Shown here: one piece after another, positions 15,576-25,173 of the stretch
How the letters are laid out: the number at the start of each line of letters is the position of its first letter
Position numbering within the stretch: position 1 is the stretch's first letter
Source: Streptomyces sp. NBC_01485
GTDB lineage: Bacteria; Actinomycetota; Actinomycetes; Streptomycetales; Streptomycetaceae
Length of the DNA stretch: 64,000 bases
Direction of reading: 5' to 3'
NCBI RefSeq assembly: GCF_036227125.1
Contig: NZ_CP109435.1
Location: 4,216,001 to 4,280,000 of the forward strand
The notes under the pieces: model-generated
Seen by the model: the letters and a program-made list of their open reading frames with translations, nothing else
What the model was told of the DNA's origin: nothing
Database searches by the model: none
Position numbers and translations under genes: made by a program

Positions 15576-17041
15576 GTGCGTACCGACTCCTCCTCCACAG
15601 CCGCCGCGATCCTGCCCCTGGTCGGCGGCCCCGCGAACGTCACCTCCGTCGCCCACTGCATGACCCGGCTGCGGCTGGTCCTCACCGATCCGTCCCGGGC
15701 GGACGAGGCGGCGCTGCGGGCGCTGCCCGGGGTGCTGGGGGTCGTCGTGGCCGACGACGCGTACCAGGTGGTCCTCGGACCGGGCGTCGTGACGACGGTG
15801 ACGGCCGAGTTCGAGAAGCTGCTCGCCCACCGCCGCCCCTCGACCCCCGACAAACCGACCGACGAACCGACCGGTGGACTGGCCGACAGACCAGCCGATG
15901 GACCAGTCGCTGAACTGGCCGATGAACTGGGCGTGCACGGCGCCGAGTTGAGGGCGGCGCGGCGGCGGCGCAACGCGACCCCGCTGAAGACCGCCCTGCG
16001 CCGCGTCGCCGCCGTCTTCGTCCCGCTCATCCCCGCCCTGATCGGCTGCGGAATCCTCGCCGGCCTCAACGGGCTTCTCCTCAACGCCGGTTGGCTGCCG
16101 GGGCTGACGCCCGCGCTGGCCGCCGTCGCCTCCGCCTTCATGTCGCTGATCGCCGTGTTCGTCGGCTATCAGACGGCGAAGGAGTTCGGCGGGACACCGA
16201 TCCTGGGCGGCGCGGTCGCGGCGATCGTCGTCTACCCGGGGGTCGCGAAGGTGACGGCGTTCGGGGTGACGCTCGCCCCGGCCAGGGCGGGGTCCTCGGC
16301 GCGCTGGCCGCCGCGCTGCTCGCGACGTACGTCGAGAAGTGGTGCCGCGGCCGGGTCCCGGAGAGCCTGGACGTGCTCCTCACCCCCACCCTGACGGTCC
16401 TCGTCGCCGGCCTCGGCACGCTGTACGGCCTGATGTACGCGGCCGGCGCGGTCTCCTCGGCCATCGGCACGGCCGCGAACTGGCTGCTCACGACCACCGG
16501 CCCCTTCGCGGGCCTCGTCCTCGGCGGCCTGTTCCTGCCCCTGGTGACGCTCGGCCTGCACCAGGCCCTCATCCCCATCCACACCACCCTCATCGAGCAG
16601 CAGGGCTACACGGTCCTCCTGCCCGTCCTGGCGATGGCGGGCGCGGGCCAGGTCGGCGCGGCGCTGGCGGTGTACGTCCGCCTGCGCCACGACACCTCGA
16701 TCCGTACGACGATCAGATCGGCGCTCCCGGCCGGCCTGCTGGGCGTCGGCGAACCCCTCGTCTACGGCGTCTCCCTCCCCCTCGGCCGCCCCTTCCTCAC
16801 CGCCTGTGCGGGCGGCGCGGCCGGCGGCGCCTTCGTCGGCTTCTTCGCGATGCTCGGCGACAAGGTGGGCGCGACGGCCATCGGCCCGTCCGGCTGGGCC
16901 CTGTTCCCCCTGCTCGCGGGCAGCCGGGGGCTGGGCATGACGGCGGCGATCTACGCGGGCGGGCTGCTGACGGGCTACACGGTCGGCTTCGCGGCGACCT
17001 ACGCCTTCGCCGGCCCACTGACCGCCCGGCGCGGCTCGTAG
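15576..17041 (+). pseudogene. PTS EIIBC permease (MurNAc/sucrose-type), frameshifted
   Basis: Two overlapping frames make one PTS permease. The first (from GTG 15576) has an EIIB domain with the phospho-cysteine in SVAHCMTRLRLVL (Cys28), a low-complexity linker (residues 88-120) and the first EIIC membrane segments (VPLIPALIGCGILAGLNGLL, AVFVGYQTAKEFGGTP). Homology jumps to another frame at 16280: GVTLAPG then QGGVLGALAAALLATYVEKW, on through HQALIPIHTTLIEQQGYTVL and GEPLVYGVSLPLGRPF to 17041. One extra G at about 16280 restores a single frame. The position after murQ suggests MurNAc as substrate. The lesion lies in a G/C-rich run, so a base-calling error is possible; otherwise MurNAc uptake by this route is lost. 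Confidence 0.85.
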
Positions 17042-17125
17042 GAACACCGCGTACACCGCCGCTCACCCCCGGGCCCCAGGGACGATGCTGCCGGCGAACC
17101 CCCGGGCGACAGGGTCCCAGTTCCA

Positions 17126-17161
17126 CGAATGTGACACTCCCGGGGGAAGGTGTCACATTCG
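17126..17161. repeat. GTGTCACA-type hairpin, copy 3
   Basis: CGAATGTGACAC (17126-17137) and GTGTCACATTCG (17150-17161) are perfect 12-bp arms with a 12-base loop, 85 bp after the PTS gene. Left flank CCCAGTTCCA is shared with copies 1 and 2. Confidence 0.85.
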
Positions 17162-17212
17162 CGGCGACAGCACCCCCCGCCGCACGACCGGCTCCCCCCT
17201 ACCCTTGAACCC

Positions 17213-17785
17213 ATGAACCACGCCCAGCTCACCGCTCTCGGTCGTGCGCTCCGGCTGCTCGGGGAGCACGGCGACGCCCTGACCGCCGACACGCCCGACA
17301 CCCGGCTGCACGAGGTCAAGGCCGACCTGAAGCGGGCCCTGGAGCTGCTGGACGACGGCGTCGTCGGCGCCGTGCCCACCACCCGCTGCGCCGAGCACCC
17401 GCACGGCCCGGTCGACAAGTCCGCGCCCGACCTGTGCCTGCTGTGCGAGACGCGCCGCCGGTCGGCCCTGCGCGCCGAGTTCAACGGCCCCGCCCCGCAG
17501 GCGCCGTACACCCCGACCCCCTCCATCTCCCGTTACGGCACCCGCGCCGACCGCCCGCAGCCCCAGCAGCGCTGGCTGCCGGAGCTGTGGAACGGCCAGG
17601 AGTGGCACCTCTGCGGAACCCCGAGGCGCGACCGGCGCGAGGCCGAGCTGTACATCACCGCCCTGCGCCGCGGCTCCCGGCCGGCGATGGCCTACCGGCT
17701 CGTGCACGAGTTCACCGACTACGAGGTGCTGCGCATCTGGGGCACCCCGGTGAAGGTCGACATCGAGCCCCTCGGCAACCTCTAG
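17213..17785 (+). CDS. hypothetical protein (190 aa)
   Basis: It starts ATG AAC CAC (17213). The N-terminus is helical (LTALGRALRLLGEHGD, then LHEVKADLKRALELLDDG). The middle has a cysteine cluster (TTRCAEHPHGPVDKSAPDLC, LLCETRRR) that could bind a metal. The C-terminal half (RWLPELWNGQEWHLCGTPRR, then EFTDYEVLRIWGTPVKVDIE) is well ordered. I do not recognise the family. Hairpin copy 3 lies 50 bp upstream of its start, so any promoter must overlap or follow that element. It converges with the Old Yellow Enzyme gene, 53 bp away. Confidence 0.75.
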   Translation: MNHAQLTALGRALRLLGEHGDALTADTPDTRLHEVKADLKRALELLDDGVVGAVPTTRCAEHPHGPVDKSAPDLCLLCETRRRSALRAEFNGPAPQAPYTPTPSISRYGTRADRPQPQQRWLPELWNGQEWHLCGTPRRDRREAELYITALRRGSRPAMAYRLVHEFTDYEVLRIWGTPVKVDIEPLGNL

Positions 17786-17838
17786 AACACCTCGCGGAGC
17801 GATCTCCCGGACCATACCCGGCAGTTGACGCCCAACCC

Positions 17839-18975
17839 CTAGCTGAGGGTCTTCAGCGCGGCGGCGTCGTAGGGCGCCAGCTCGTCGAGGCGACCGCCGA
17901 GGACCTTGGCGGCCCACTCCGGGTCCTGGAGCAGCGCACGCCCGACGGCCACCATGTCGAACTCGTCGCGCTCCAGCCGGTCGAGGAGGTCGTCGATGCC
18001 CTTGACCGGGGAGCCCTCGCCCGCGAAGCCGCCGATGAAGTCGCCGTCGAGGCCGACCGAGCCGACGGTGATGGTGGGCTTGCCGGTGAGCTTCTTCGTC
18101 CAGCCCGCGAGGTTGAGGTCGGAGCCGTCGAACTCGGGGAGCCAGTAGCGGCGGGTGGAGGCGTGGAAGGCGTCGACACCGGCGGCGGCGAGCGGGGCGA
18201 GGATGGCCTCCAGCTCCTCCGGGGTCTCGGCGAGCCGCACGTCGTACGCCTCCTGCTTCCACTGCGAGTAGCGGAAGATGATCGGGAACTCGGCCGAGAC
18301 GGTCTCGCGGACGGCCGCGACGATCTCGGCGGCGAACTTCGCACGGGCCACGGGGTCGCCGCCGTAGGCGTCGGTGCGGCGGTTGGTGCCGGCCCACAGG
18401 AACTGGTCGAGCAGGTAGCCGTGCGCGCCGTGGATCTCCACACCGTCGAATCCGATGCGCTCGGCGGCCGCGGCCGCCTGCGCGAACGCGCCGATGACGT
18501 CGTCCAGGTCGCGCTGGGTCATCGCCTTGCCGGCGCCTTCGGTGCCGTCGAGACGCACCCCGGAAGGCCCGACGGCGGGCGCGTCGGCGAACGGCGGCTC
18601 ACCCTGGTTGCGCACCATCCCGATGTGCCACAGCTGCGGCACGATCGTCCCGCCGCCCGCGTGCACGGCCTCGGCGACCTTCGCCCAGCCCGCCAACTGC
18701 TCCTCACCGTGGAACCTCGGCACCCGGTCGCTCTGCCCGGCGGAGTCGTGCCCGACGTACGTCCCCTCGGTGACGATGAGCCCGACACCGGCGGCGGCGC
18801 GCCGCGCGTAGTACGACACGACGTCCTCACCGGGAATCCCGTCCGGCGAGAACATACGCGTCATCGGCGCCATCGCTATCCGGTTCGGAACGGTCAGCCC
18901 GTTGATGGACACCGGCCGGGAAAGAATCTCGGCGGCACGGGAGGGGGCGGGGGCCGCGGAGGGGGTGGCAGTCAC
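17839..18975 (-). CDS. NADH:flavin oxidoreductase, Old Yellow Enzyme family
   Basis: A 378-residue FMN-dependent ene-reductase-type protein. TIM-barrel landmarks: VPNRIAMAPMTRMFS near the N-terminus, LIVTEGTYVG, QLWHIGM, the substrate-binding HGAHGYLLDQFLWAGTNRRT, and the C-terminal flavin-phosphate region DMVAVGRALLQDPEWAAKVL. Family members reduce activated C=C bonds such as enones with NAD(P)H. The chosen ATG is at 18973-18975. It is divergent from the winged-helix gene at 19394, with 418 bp between. Physiological substrate unknown. Confidence 0.92.
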   Translation of the reverse strand: MTATPSAAPAPSRAAEILSRPVSINGLTVPNRIAMAPMTRMFSPDGIPGEDVVSYYARRAAAGVGLIVTEGTYVGHDSAGQSDRVPRFHGEEQLAGWAKVAEAVHAGGGTIVPQLWHIGMVRNQGEPPFADAPAVGPSGVRLDGTEGAGKAMTQRDLDDVIGAFAQAAAAAERIGFDGVEIHGAHGYLLDQFLWAGTNRRTDAYGGDPVARAKFAAEIVAAVRETVSAEFPIIFRYSQWKQEAYDVRLAETPEELEAILAPLAAAGVDAFHASTRRYWLPEFDGSDLNLAGWTKKLTGKPTITVGSVGLDGDFIGGFAGEGSPVKGIDDLLDRLERDEFDMVAVGRALLQDPEWAAKVLGGRLDELAPYDAAALKTLS

Positions 18976-19327
18976 GACAAGGGCTCCTCTGAGAGGTCGG
19001 TCAGACGTCGAGCAGTCTTCGGATGGTCTTCAGGCATCGGACAGTCATACGTCCCGCACGGTATGTGCACACGCATCGACCGCCACCAACAGCAACCGCT
19101 CCACCCGCCACCGGCATTCCGCCGCCCCGCCGGAACCCCCTGTGATCCGGAACACGCCGGCCGGGCCAGGCCGGGCCGGTCGGGCCCGAAGCTCAAGCGG
19201 CGAGCTCCGAGCCCTCTTTGCGTGGAATGGGTGGAGGGCCTCAACCCACCCACCCACCCTGCGATTTGACGCGCGGCGACCGACTTGCCACGGACAGTCA
19301 CCGGGCTCTAGCCTGCGCACAACGAAC
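18976..19327. other. intergenic stretch with a possible promoter
   Basis: No gene is seen. TTGCCA (about 19285) and TAGCCT (about 19310) are spaced like -35 and -10 elements and would start transcription just before the hairpin at 19328, reading into the gene at 19394. The rest is unstructured G/C-rich sequence. Confidence 0.45.
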
Positions 19328-19363
19328 AGCCCCCGTCAGGTGCTACCAACACCTGCGGGGGCT
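19328..19363 (+). promoter_or_regulatory. leader hairpin (AGCCCCCG / CAGGTG stem)
   Basis: AGCCCCCG and CAGGTG pair with CACCTG and CGGGGGCT, giving a 14-bp stem with one bulged T and a CTACCAA loop, 30 bases before the start of the winged-helix gene. Similar stems seem familiar upstream of this gene family in Streptomyces. It may act as an attenuator or protein-binding RNA. Confidence 0.6.
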
Positions 19364-19393
19364 TGACCAACAAGATCGAATGAGAGTCGATCC

Positions 19394-20338
19394 GTGGCTG
19401 ACGCCAAGCTTAATCACGCCGCCCTGCCCGCGCACGCATCCCCGCACCCGATGGCCAGTCCGGGGTACGGCAAGCGCTCCGCGCCCGGCGAACTTCCCCG
19501 CGCGAACCACGACTTCGCGCACCTCCCGCCCCGCGAAGCGGCCGTCGCGGCGTACATCGACCGGCTCCCGGGCGGCACCGACATCTCCGTGAAGACGCTG
19601 GCCAAGACGCTCCCGTACGGCCAGTGCGCGCTGCGGACGGCCCTCAACAACCTCCAGCGGACAGGTCACTTGAGGCGCGGTCGCGAACGCGTCGAGACCG
19701 AGTCGGGCAGCTCGCACTGGGTCACCCGAACGTGGTTCACCCGTACCGCGCGCGACGACGACTGGTGGGCCACGTTCATCCGCGGCGACCTGCCGGAGTC
19801 GGAGCGGTCGGCGGAACCGCCTCGCCCCACCCGCTCCCGCGCCCACATCCTGCTCGCAGCCCTCGGCCGCACGGCCCCCGCCCTGTCCCTGTCCGCCGCC
19901 GACTGCACGCGGCTCGCCCCGCTGGTGGAGGAGTGGTTCGCGCGAGGGGCCACCGAGGAAACCCTCCTCACCGCCCTCACCGCCGGCCTGCCCACCCCGA
20001 TCCACAGCCCGGCGGCCCTGCTCCAGCGCCGCCTGGCGGACAAGATCCCGCCAGAACCGCCCGCCCCACGCCCGCCCGCCCCACACACGCCCGGCCCACG
20101 TCCGCCCGGCCGGATGCTGGAGTGCGCGAAGTGCGGAATCCCCGGCCGCACCGAAGCGCTGCCGGGCGGCTTCTGCGGCGCGTGCCGCGGCGAACACGCG
20201 CCCGCCTCCTCCGACGCGCCCCTCCCCGCGTCGGCCATCCGCGCCCACGCGGCCGGGATCCGTGCAGCGATGGACCGGCGAGCACCAGAAAGGACACTCA
20301 CCCTCGACACCGAAAAGCTGAAGGACTACGCCGACTGA
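19394..20338 (+). CDS. winged-helix (MarR-like) DNA-binding protein with zinc ribbon
   Basis: A 314-residue protein starting GTG GCT GAC (19394). The N-terminal region (FAHLPPREAAVAAYIDRLPG, DISVKTLAKTLPYGQCALRT, LNNLQRTGHLRRGRERVE) is a winged helix; HWVTRTWFTRTARDDDWW follows. A Pro-rich linker (residues about 215-240) leads to a likely zinc ribbon, LECAKCGIPGRTEAL then GGFCGACRGEH. This architecture recurs many times per Streptomyces genome, usually annotated only as a helix-turn-helix protein. The leader hairpin 30 bp upstream and a perfect terminator downstream make this a self-contained unit. Target genes unknown. Confidence 0.8.
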   Translation: MADAKLNHAALPAHASPHPMASPGYGKRSAPGELPRANHDFAHLPPREAAVAAYIDRLPGGTDISVKTLAKTLPYGQCALRTALNNLQRTGHLRRGRERVETESGSSHWVTRTWFTRTARDDDWWATFIRGDLPESERSAEPPRPTRSRAHILLAALGRTAPALSLSAADCTRLAPLVEEWFARGATEETLLTALTAGLPTPIHSPAALLQRRLADKIPPEPPAPRPPAPHTPGPRPPGRMLECAKCGIPGRTEALPGGFCGACRGEHAPASSDAPLPASAIRAHAAGIRAAMDRRAPERTLTLDTEKLKDYAD

Positions 20339-20383
20339 CCCGGATGCCCCGGACCCGCACGCCGGGACAAGTCCCGGAAACGC

Positions 20384-20425
20384 CCGAGGGCGGCACCCCC
20401 GTCGGAACTGGGGTGCCGCCCTCGG
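20384..20425. terminator. bidirectional hairpin terminator
   Basis: CCGAGGGCGGCACCCC (20384-20399) and GGGGTGCCGCCCTCGG (20410-20425) form a perfect 16-bp stem with a 10-base loop between the converging winged-helix and groEL genes. A smaller stem, CCGGGAC-AA-GTCCCGG, precedes it at about 20363. Confidence 0.85.
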
Positions 20426-20461
20426 TCGTGTACCGCGATGAACCGCCGATCCTCGAGGGGA

Positions 20462-22084
<1,623 letters not shown>

Positions 22085-22209
22085 GTGAAGTGGTCCTCCC
22101 GGACTGGGGTGGATTGCTCCGGACCGTGCTGGCGCCCGCGACGGACGGCTCGCCGGCCTCGTGGTTCCTTGCCCCACCTGGCCTGCGGGCCTCACCGACC
22201 CGATCCTCG

Positions 22210-22236
22210 TTGTCACTCTCACCTGCAGAGTGCTAA
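22210..22236. promoter_or_regulatory. CIRCE operator 1
   Basis: TTGTCACTC-N9-GAGTGCTAA against the consensus TTAGCACTC-N9-GAGTGCTAA (two mismatches in the left arm). The HrcA repressor binds such elements in heat-shock promoters. Confidence 0.85.
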
Positions 22237-22245
22237 CGCCAATGA

Positions 22246-22272
22246 TTAGCACTCGACCATGCCGAGTGCAAG
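22246..22272. promoter_or_regulatory. CIRCE operator 2
   Basis: TTAGCACTC-N9-GAGTGCAAG, with two mismatches in the right arm. It lies exactly 9 bp after operator 1, so the four half-sites are evenly phased with 9-bp gaps. Confidence 0.85.
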
Positions 22273-22377
22273 CGGCTCGAGGCAATCCGCAGGTGAACAA
22301 CGGTCCCGGCAAGGGTCCCGACAACAGTCCCGGCAAGGGGCCCGGCCGGGGCTTGGAGACGACCGCCCCGGGCACGA

Positions 22378-22415
22378 CTGAAGGGCCCGTACCCCGGGAG
22401 GTACGAACCCTTCAG
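22378..22415 (-). terminator. hairpin terminator of the cold-shock gene
   Basis: CTGAAGGG/CCCTTCAG outer arms and CGTACC/GGTACG inner arms, about 65 bp after the cold-shock stop, read on the minus strand towards groEL. Confidence 0.7.
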
Positions 22416-22419
22416 CGAT

Positions 22420-22450
22420 ATGCGGACGTACAGACATGCGGACGTACAGA
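22420..22450. repeat. 15-bp direct repeat downstream of the cold-shock gene
   Basis: ATGCGGACGTACAGA occurs at 22420-22434 and 22436-22450, separated by one base. It lies between the cold-shock stop and its terminator. Confidence 0.8.
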
Positions 22451-22478
22451 AGAACGACGCTGTCAGTCGGCGCGTGCT

Positions 22479-22685
22479 TCAGCCGGTCGCAAGACGGACC
22501 ATGTCCGCCTGCGGCCCCTTTTGGCCTTGCGAGATCTCGAAATCGACCCGCTGACCCTCTTCCAGGGTGCGGTAGCCGTCCATCTGAATCGCGCTGTAGT
22601 GGACGAATACATCCGCACCACCGTCGACCGCGATGAAGCCGTACCCCTTCTCCGCGTTGAACCACTTGACGGTGCCCTGAGCCAT
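22479..22685 (-). CDS. cold-shock domain protein
   Basis: A 68-residue CSD protein starting ATG GCT CAG (22683-22685). RNA-binding motifs RNP1 (KGYGFIAV) and RNP2 (VFVHYSAI) are present in MAQGTVKWFNAEKGYGFIAV and the following strand. Such proteins bind single-stranded RNA and DNA and act as RNA chaperones during cold or growth transitions. A long stretch of non-coding DNA (over 350 bp) lies upstream, as usual for csp genes with structured leaders. It is followed by its own terminator and then the groEL promoter region. Confidence 0.97.
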   Translation of the reverse strand: MAQGTVKWFNAEKGYGFIAVDGGADVFVHYSAIQMDGYRTLEEGQRVDFEISQGQKGPQADMVRLATG

Positions 22686-23039
22686 GCCTAACTCCCCTAT
22701 TACTGGCCCTTGCACAGATCCGCACTTCGCGGATCCGGGTCAGACCTCACCCCCCACACGATTGGGGGCGTGCGCCGGAACGCGTCGACCGCGGCCGAAT
22801 GTATCTGTCCAACTGCCCTCTGCAACAGGTCACTTGGACGAGAATTCTGGACGTGCGAGATCCGGAATGTGGCGAGAATTCGCCAGAACTCAGGGCAAGT
22901 CGGGCCCCGCAAAAGCCACAAAAGCCACGAATGAGGCGCGCACTTTGGCTGCTTCTCATCGGGCGGTGGGCAGAAACAAAAGGCTCCGGATCTCTTGATC
23001 CCGACCCGGTTCCCCAACTGTACCGCGCTCAACCACACT
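22686..23039. other. upstream region of the cold-shock gene
   Basis: These 354 bases hold no convincing gene and probably contain the csp promoter and untranslated leader. TGGCGA-GAAT-TCGCCA (22870-22885) is a perfect 6-bp dyad that may be an operator. An AAAGCCAC repeat (two copies around 22910-22930) is also seen. Confidence 0.5.
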
Positions 23040-23078
23040 GAATTGCCCCCTCCGCTTCTATCGCGGAGAGGGCAATTC
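23040..23078 (-). terminator. hairpin terminator downstream of metO
   Basis: GAATTGCCC-C-CTCCGC (23040-23055) pairs with GCGGAG-A-GGGCAATTC (23063-23078): a 16-bp stem with one mismatch and a 7-base loop, 70 bp after the metO stop. Confidence 0.75.
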
Positions 23079-23125
23079 GATGAACTCTCGGTAATCGCTG
23101 TTACCGACGGTTACTACCGGCGGGT

Positions 23126-23142
23126 ACTGACCGACGGTCAGT
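23126..23142. promoter_or_regulatory. small palindrome just after metO
   Basis: ACTGACCG-A-CGGTCAGT, 8-bp arms around one base, six bases after the metO stop. A second small stem (TCGGTAA/TTACCGA, about 23089-23108) follows. They may add to termination. Confidence 0.5.
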
Positions 23143-23148
23143 GACCAT

Positions 23149-23424
23149 TCAGCCGCCGGCGACAGCCGGGATGATCGAAACGCCGGCGCCGTCCGGAGTC
23201 GCCGTGTCGAGCCCCTGCTCGAAGCGGACGTCGTCGTCGTTCACGTACACGTTGACGAACCGCCGCAGCTTGCCCTGGTCGTCCAGGACCCGGGCGGCGA
23301 TCCCGGTGTGGTTCTTCTCCAGATCGGAGATGACCTCACCGAGGGTCCCCCCTTCGGCCGACACCTCAGCCGCGCCGCCGGTGTAGGTGCGGAGGATGGT
23401 CGGGATGCGGACAGTAACGCTCAT
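23149..23424 (-). CDS. metO: MoaD/ThiS-type sulfur carrier protein (MetO)
   Basis: A 91-residue ubiquitin-fold protein (MSVTVRIPTILRTYTGG, then NVYVNDDDVRFEQGLDT) ending in the diagnostic Gly-Gly (IIPAVAGG), which is activated to a thiocarboxylate to carry sulfide. It lies 118 bp downstream of the threonine-synthase-like gene metM, under the same SAM riboswitch. In Streptomyces this pair has been described as MetM/MetO, with MetO-thiocarboxylate as the sulfur donor. The activating E1-like enzyme is not in the window. It resembles the CysO carrier of the mycobacterial cysteine pathway, but the neighbourhood points to methionine. Confidence 0.9.
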   Translation of the reverse strand: MSVTVRIPTILRTYTGGAAEVSAEGGTLGEVISDLEKNHTGIAARVLDDQGKLRRFVNVYVNDDDVRFEQGLDTATPDGAGVSIIPAVAGG

Positions 23425-23450
23425 TGCTGAGACCTCCGGTCAGGGAAACG

Positions 23451-23511
23451 CACCTAGGGGCGCGGGACTGGGTGGAATCTGCGGCTACCGCCGCGTGGGC
23501 GCGACAAGCCC
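23451..23511. repeat. Streptomyces intergenic repeat between metM and metO
   Basis: AGGGGCGCGGGACTG ... TGCGGCTACCGCCGC ... GCGCGACAAGCCC belongs to the same family as the repeat at 29954. On the minus strand it reads GGGCTTGTCGCGCCCACGCG, a motif familiar from many Streptomyces intergenic regions. It sits inside the metM-metO operon. Confidence 0.7.
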
Positions 23512-23542
23512 TCACCGGCCCGCAGACGAACAACGACGACTG

Positions 23543-24832
23543 CTACACGAGCCCGGCTTCGCGGAACGACTCCAGGTTGGGACGGATGGTCGCCGTGAGC
23601 CCGGTCCCGGCCACCGCGTCGAGCGTCTTGAGACCGTCACCGGTGTTCAGGACGACCGTCGTGAGCGTCGGATCCAGCAACCCGCTCTCGATCAACTTCC
23701 GCGTCACGCCGACGGTCACCCCACCCGCCGTCTCCGCGAAGATGCCCTCGGTCCGGGCGAGCAGCCCGATCGCGTCGACGACCTGTTCGTCGGTCACGTC
23801 CTCCACCGCCCCGCCCGTCCGCCGCGCGATGTCGAGGACGTACGGCCCGTCCGCCGGGTTGCCGATGGCCAGCGACTTGGCGATGGTGTTCGGCTTCTGG
23901 GGGCGTACGACGTCGTGGCCCGCCTTGTACGCGGCGGACACCGGCGAACACCCTTCCGCCTGCGCGCCGAAGATCTTGTACGGCCTGTCCTCGACGAGCC
24001 CGAGCTTGATCAGCTCCTGCAAGCCCTTGTCGATCTTCGTGAGCTGCGAACCGGAGGCGATGGGGACGACGAGCTGGTCGGGGATCCGCCATCCCAACTG
24101 CTCGCAGATCTCGTACGCCAGCGTCTTCGAACCCTCGGCGTAGTACGGCCGCAGGTTGACGTTGACGAAGCCCCAGCCCTCGCCGACCGGGTCGCCGATG
24201 AGCTCGGAGCAGAAGCGGTTGACGTCGTCGTAGTTGCCCTCGATGCCGACGAGGTCGCCGCCGTAGATCGCGGCCATGACGATCTTGCCCTGCTCCAGGT
24301 CGTGCGGGATGAATACGCAGGAGCGGAAGCCGGCGCGGGCAGCGGCGGCGCCCACCGCGCCCGCGAGGTTGCCGGTGGAGGAGCAGGAGAGGGTGGTGAA
24401 GCGGAAGGCGCGCGCGGCCTCGATGGCCTGGGCGACGACGCGGTCCTTGAAGGAGTGCGTCGGGTTGCCGGAGTCGTCCTTGACGAAGAGCTTGCCGGCG
24501 TCGACGCCCAGCTCGCGGGCGAGGTTGTCGGTCTGGACGAGCTTGGTCCAGCCCGGGTTGATGTTCGGCTTCTCCGCCACGTCGGCCGGGACGGGCAGGA
24601 GGGGCGCGTAGCGCCAGATGTTCGCGGGGCCCGCCTCGATGCGCTTGCGCAGCTCCTCCGTGTCGTAGGAGGAGAAGTCGTAGGCGATCTCGAGGGGGCC
24701 GAAACACTCTTCGCAGGCGAAGACCGGGCCGAGGGGCACGCGGTGACCGCACTCGCGGCAGCTCAGCGCGGCGGCGGGGCCGAGGTCGACGGGCGTGGGT
24801 TCGGTGGTGCTTCCAACAGTCTGCGCAGCCAT
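23543..24832 (-). CDS. metM: threonine-synthase-like O-phosphohomoserine enzyme, homocysteine-forming (MetM)
   Basis: A 429-residue PLP enzyme of fold type II. The N-terminus has a zinc-like pair CRECGH and CEECF, the PLP lysine is in NPTHSFKDR, and the phosphate cup is in SCSSTGNLAGAVGA. By homology alone it would be called threonine synthase. However, the adjacent sulfur carrier metO and the SAM riboswitch in its leader identify it as the MetM type, reported in Streptomyces to convert O-phosphohomoserine to homocysteine with a thiocarboxylated MetO. A canonical thrC normally sits with hom and thrB, which are absent here. RBS GAGGAGAAAGG precedes the ATG (24830-24832). Threonine synthase activity is the alternative. 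Confidence 0.85.
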   Translation of the reverse strand: MAAQTVGSTTEPTPVDLGPAAALSCRECGHRVPLGPVFACEECFGPLEIAYDFSSYDTEELRKRIEAGPANIWRYAPLLPVPADVAEKPNINPGWTKLVQTDNLARELGVDAGKLFVKDDSGNPTHSFKDRVVAQAIEAARAFRFTTLSCSSTGNLAGAVGAAAARAGFRSCVFIPHDLEQGKIVMAAIYGGDLVGIEGNYDDVNRFCSELIGDPVGEGWGFVNVNLRPYYAEGSKTLAYEICEQLGWRIPDQLVVPIASGSQLTKIDKGLQELIKLGLVEDRPYKIFGAQAEGCSPVSAAYKAGHDVVRPQKPNTIAKSLAIGNPADGPYVLDIARRTGGAVEDVTDEQVVDAIGLLARTEGIFAETAGGVTVGVTRKLIESGLLDPTLTTVVLNTGDGLKTLDAVAGTGLTATIRPNLESFREAGLV

Positions 24833-24870
24833 GTGAGGCGAGGCCCTTTCTCCTCATCTTCCTCACGACG

Positions 24871-24994
24871 CATCTCGCCGTGAGACGGATTTGGCACCTT
24901 CCCGAGCCGGGAGCCTCGCCGCGCGAACGCGGACAAGACCGGCTGGAGGGTTGCCGGGGCTTCATCGGGCCGTATCCCTCTGCCCCTCTGGATG
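24871..24994 (-). ncRNA. SAM-I (S-box) riboswitch in the metM leader
   Basis: Read on the minus strand, the leader shows the S-box core: CAGAGGGATACGGCCC, the kink-turn CCCGATGAAGCC, CCCCGGCAACCCTCCAG, a variable stem, then GGGAAGGTGCCAAATCC and a closing arm GAGATG that pairs with CATC at the 5' end. The kink-turn GATGA argues for SAM-I rather than SAM-IV. The aptamer ends about 38 bases before the metM ATG and close to the ribosome site GAGGAG, so SAM binding probably blocks translation or causes early termination. Control of metM-metO by SAM is feedback on methionine synthesis. Confidence 0.88.
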
Positions 24995-25173
24995 AGCGGT
25001 ATGAAGTTGTGAACGACGGCGACCTCGGACATCGGACATGCGATGGTCATCCGCGTTGTTCAAGACTGTAACCGAAGGCCAGGACAGTTGAGATAGTCGT
25101 CCGAACCGCGAGATGGATCACACGGTCACCTGCCGTGCACCTGCTGTGATCACGACGTGAGGAGCCGCTGACC

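Noticed and set aside
22228..22254. GAGTGCTAA-N9-TTAGCACTC as a single CIRCE element
   Set aside because: The arms are inside out compared with CIRCE. The correct reading is two tandem CIRCE elements sharing this middle part.
23543..24832. Plain threonine synthase (thrC)
   Set aside because: Homology allows it, but the SAM riboswitch and adjacent sulfur carrier favour the MetM assignment; kept as the alternative.
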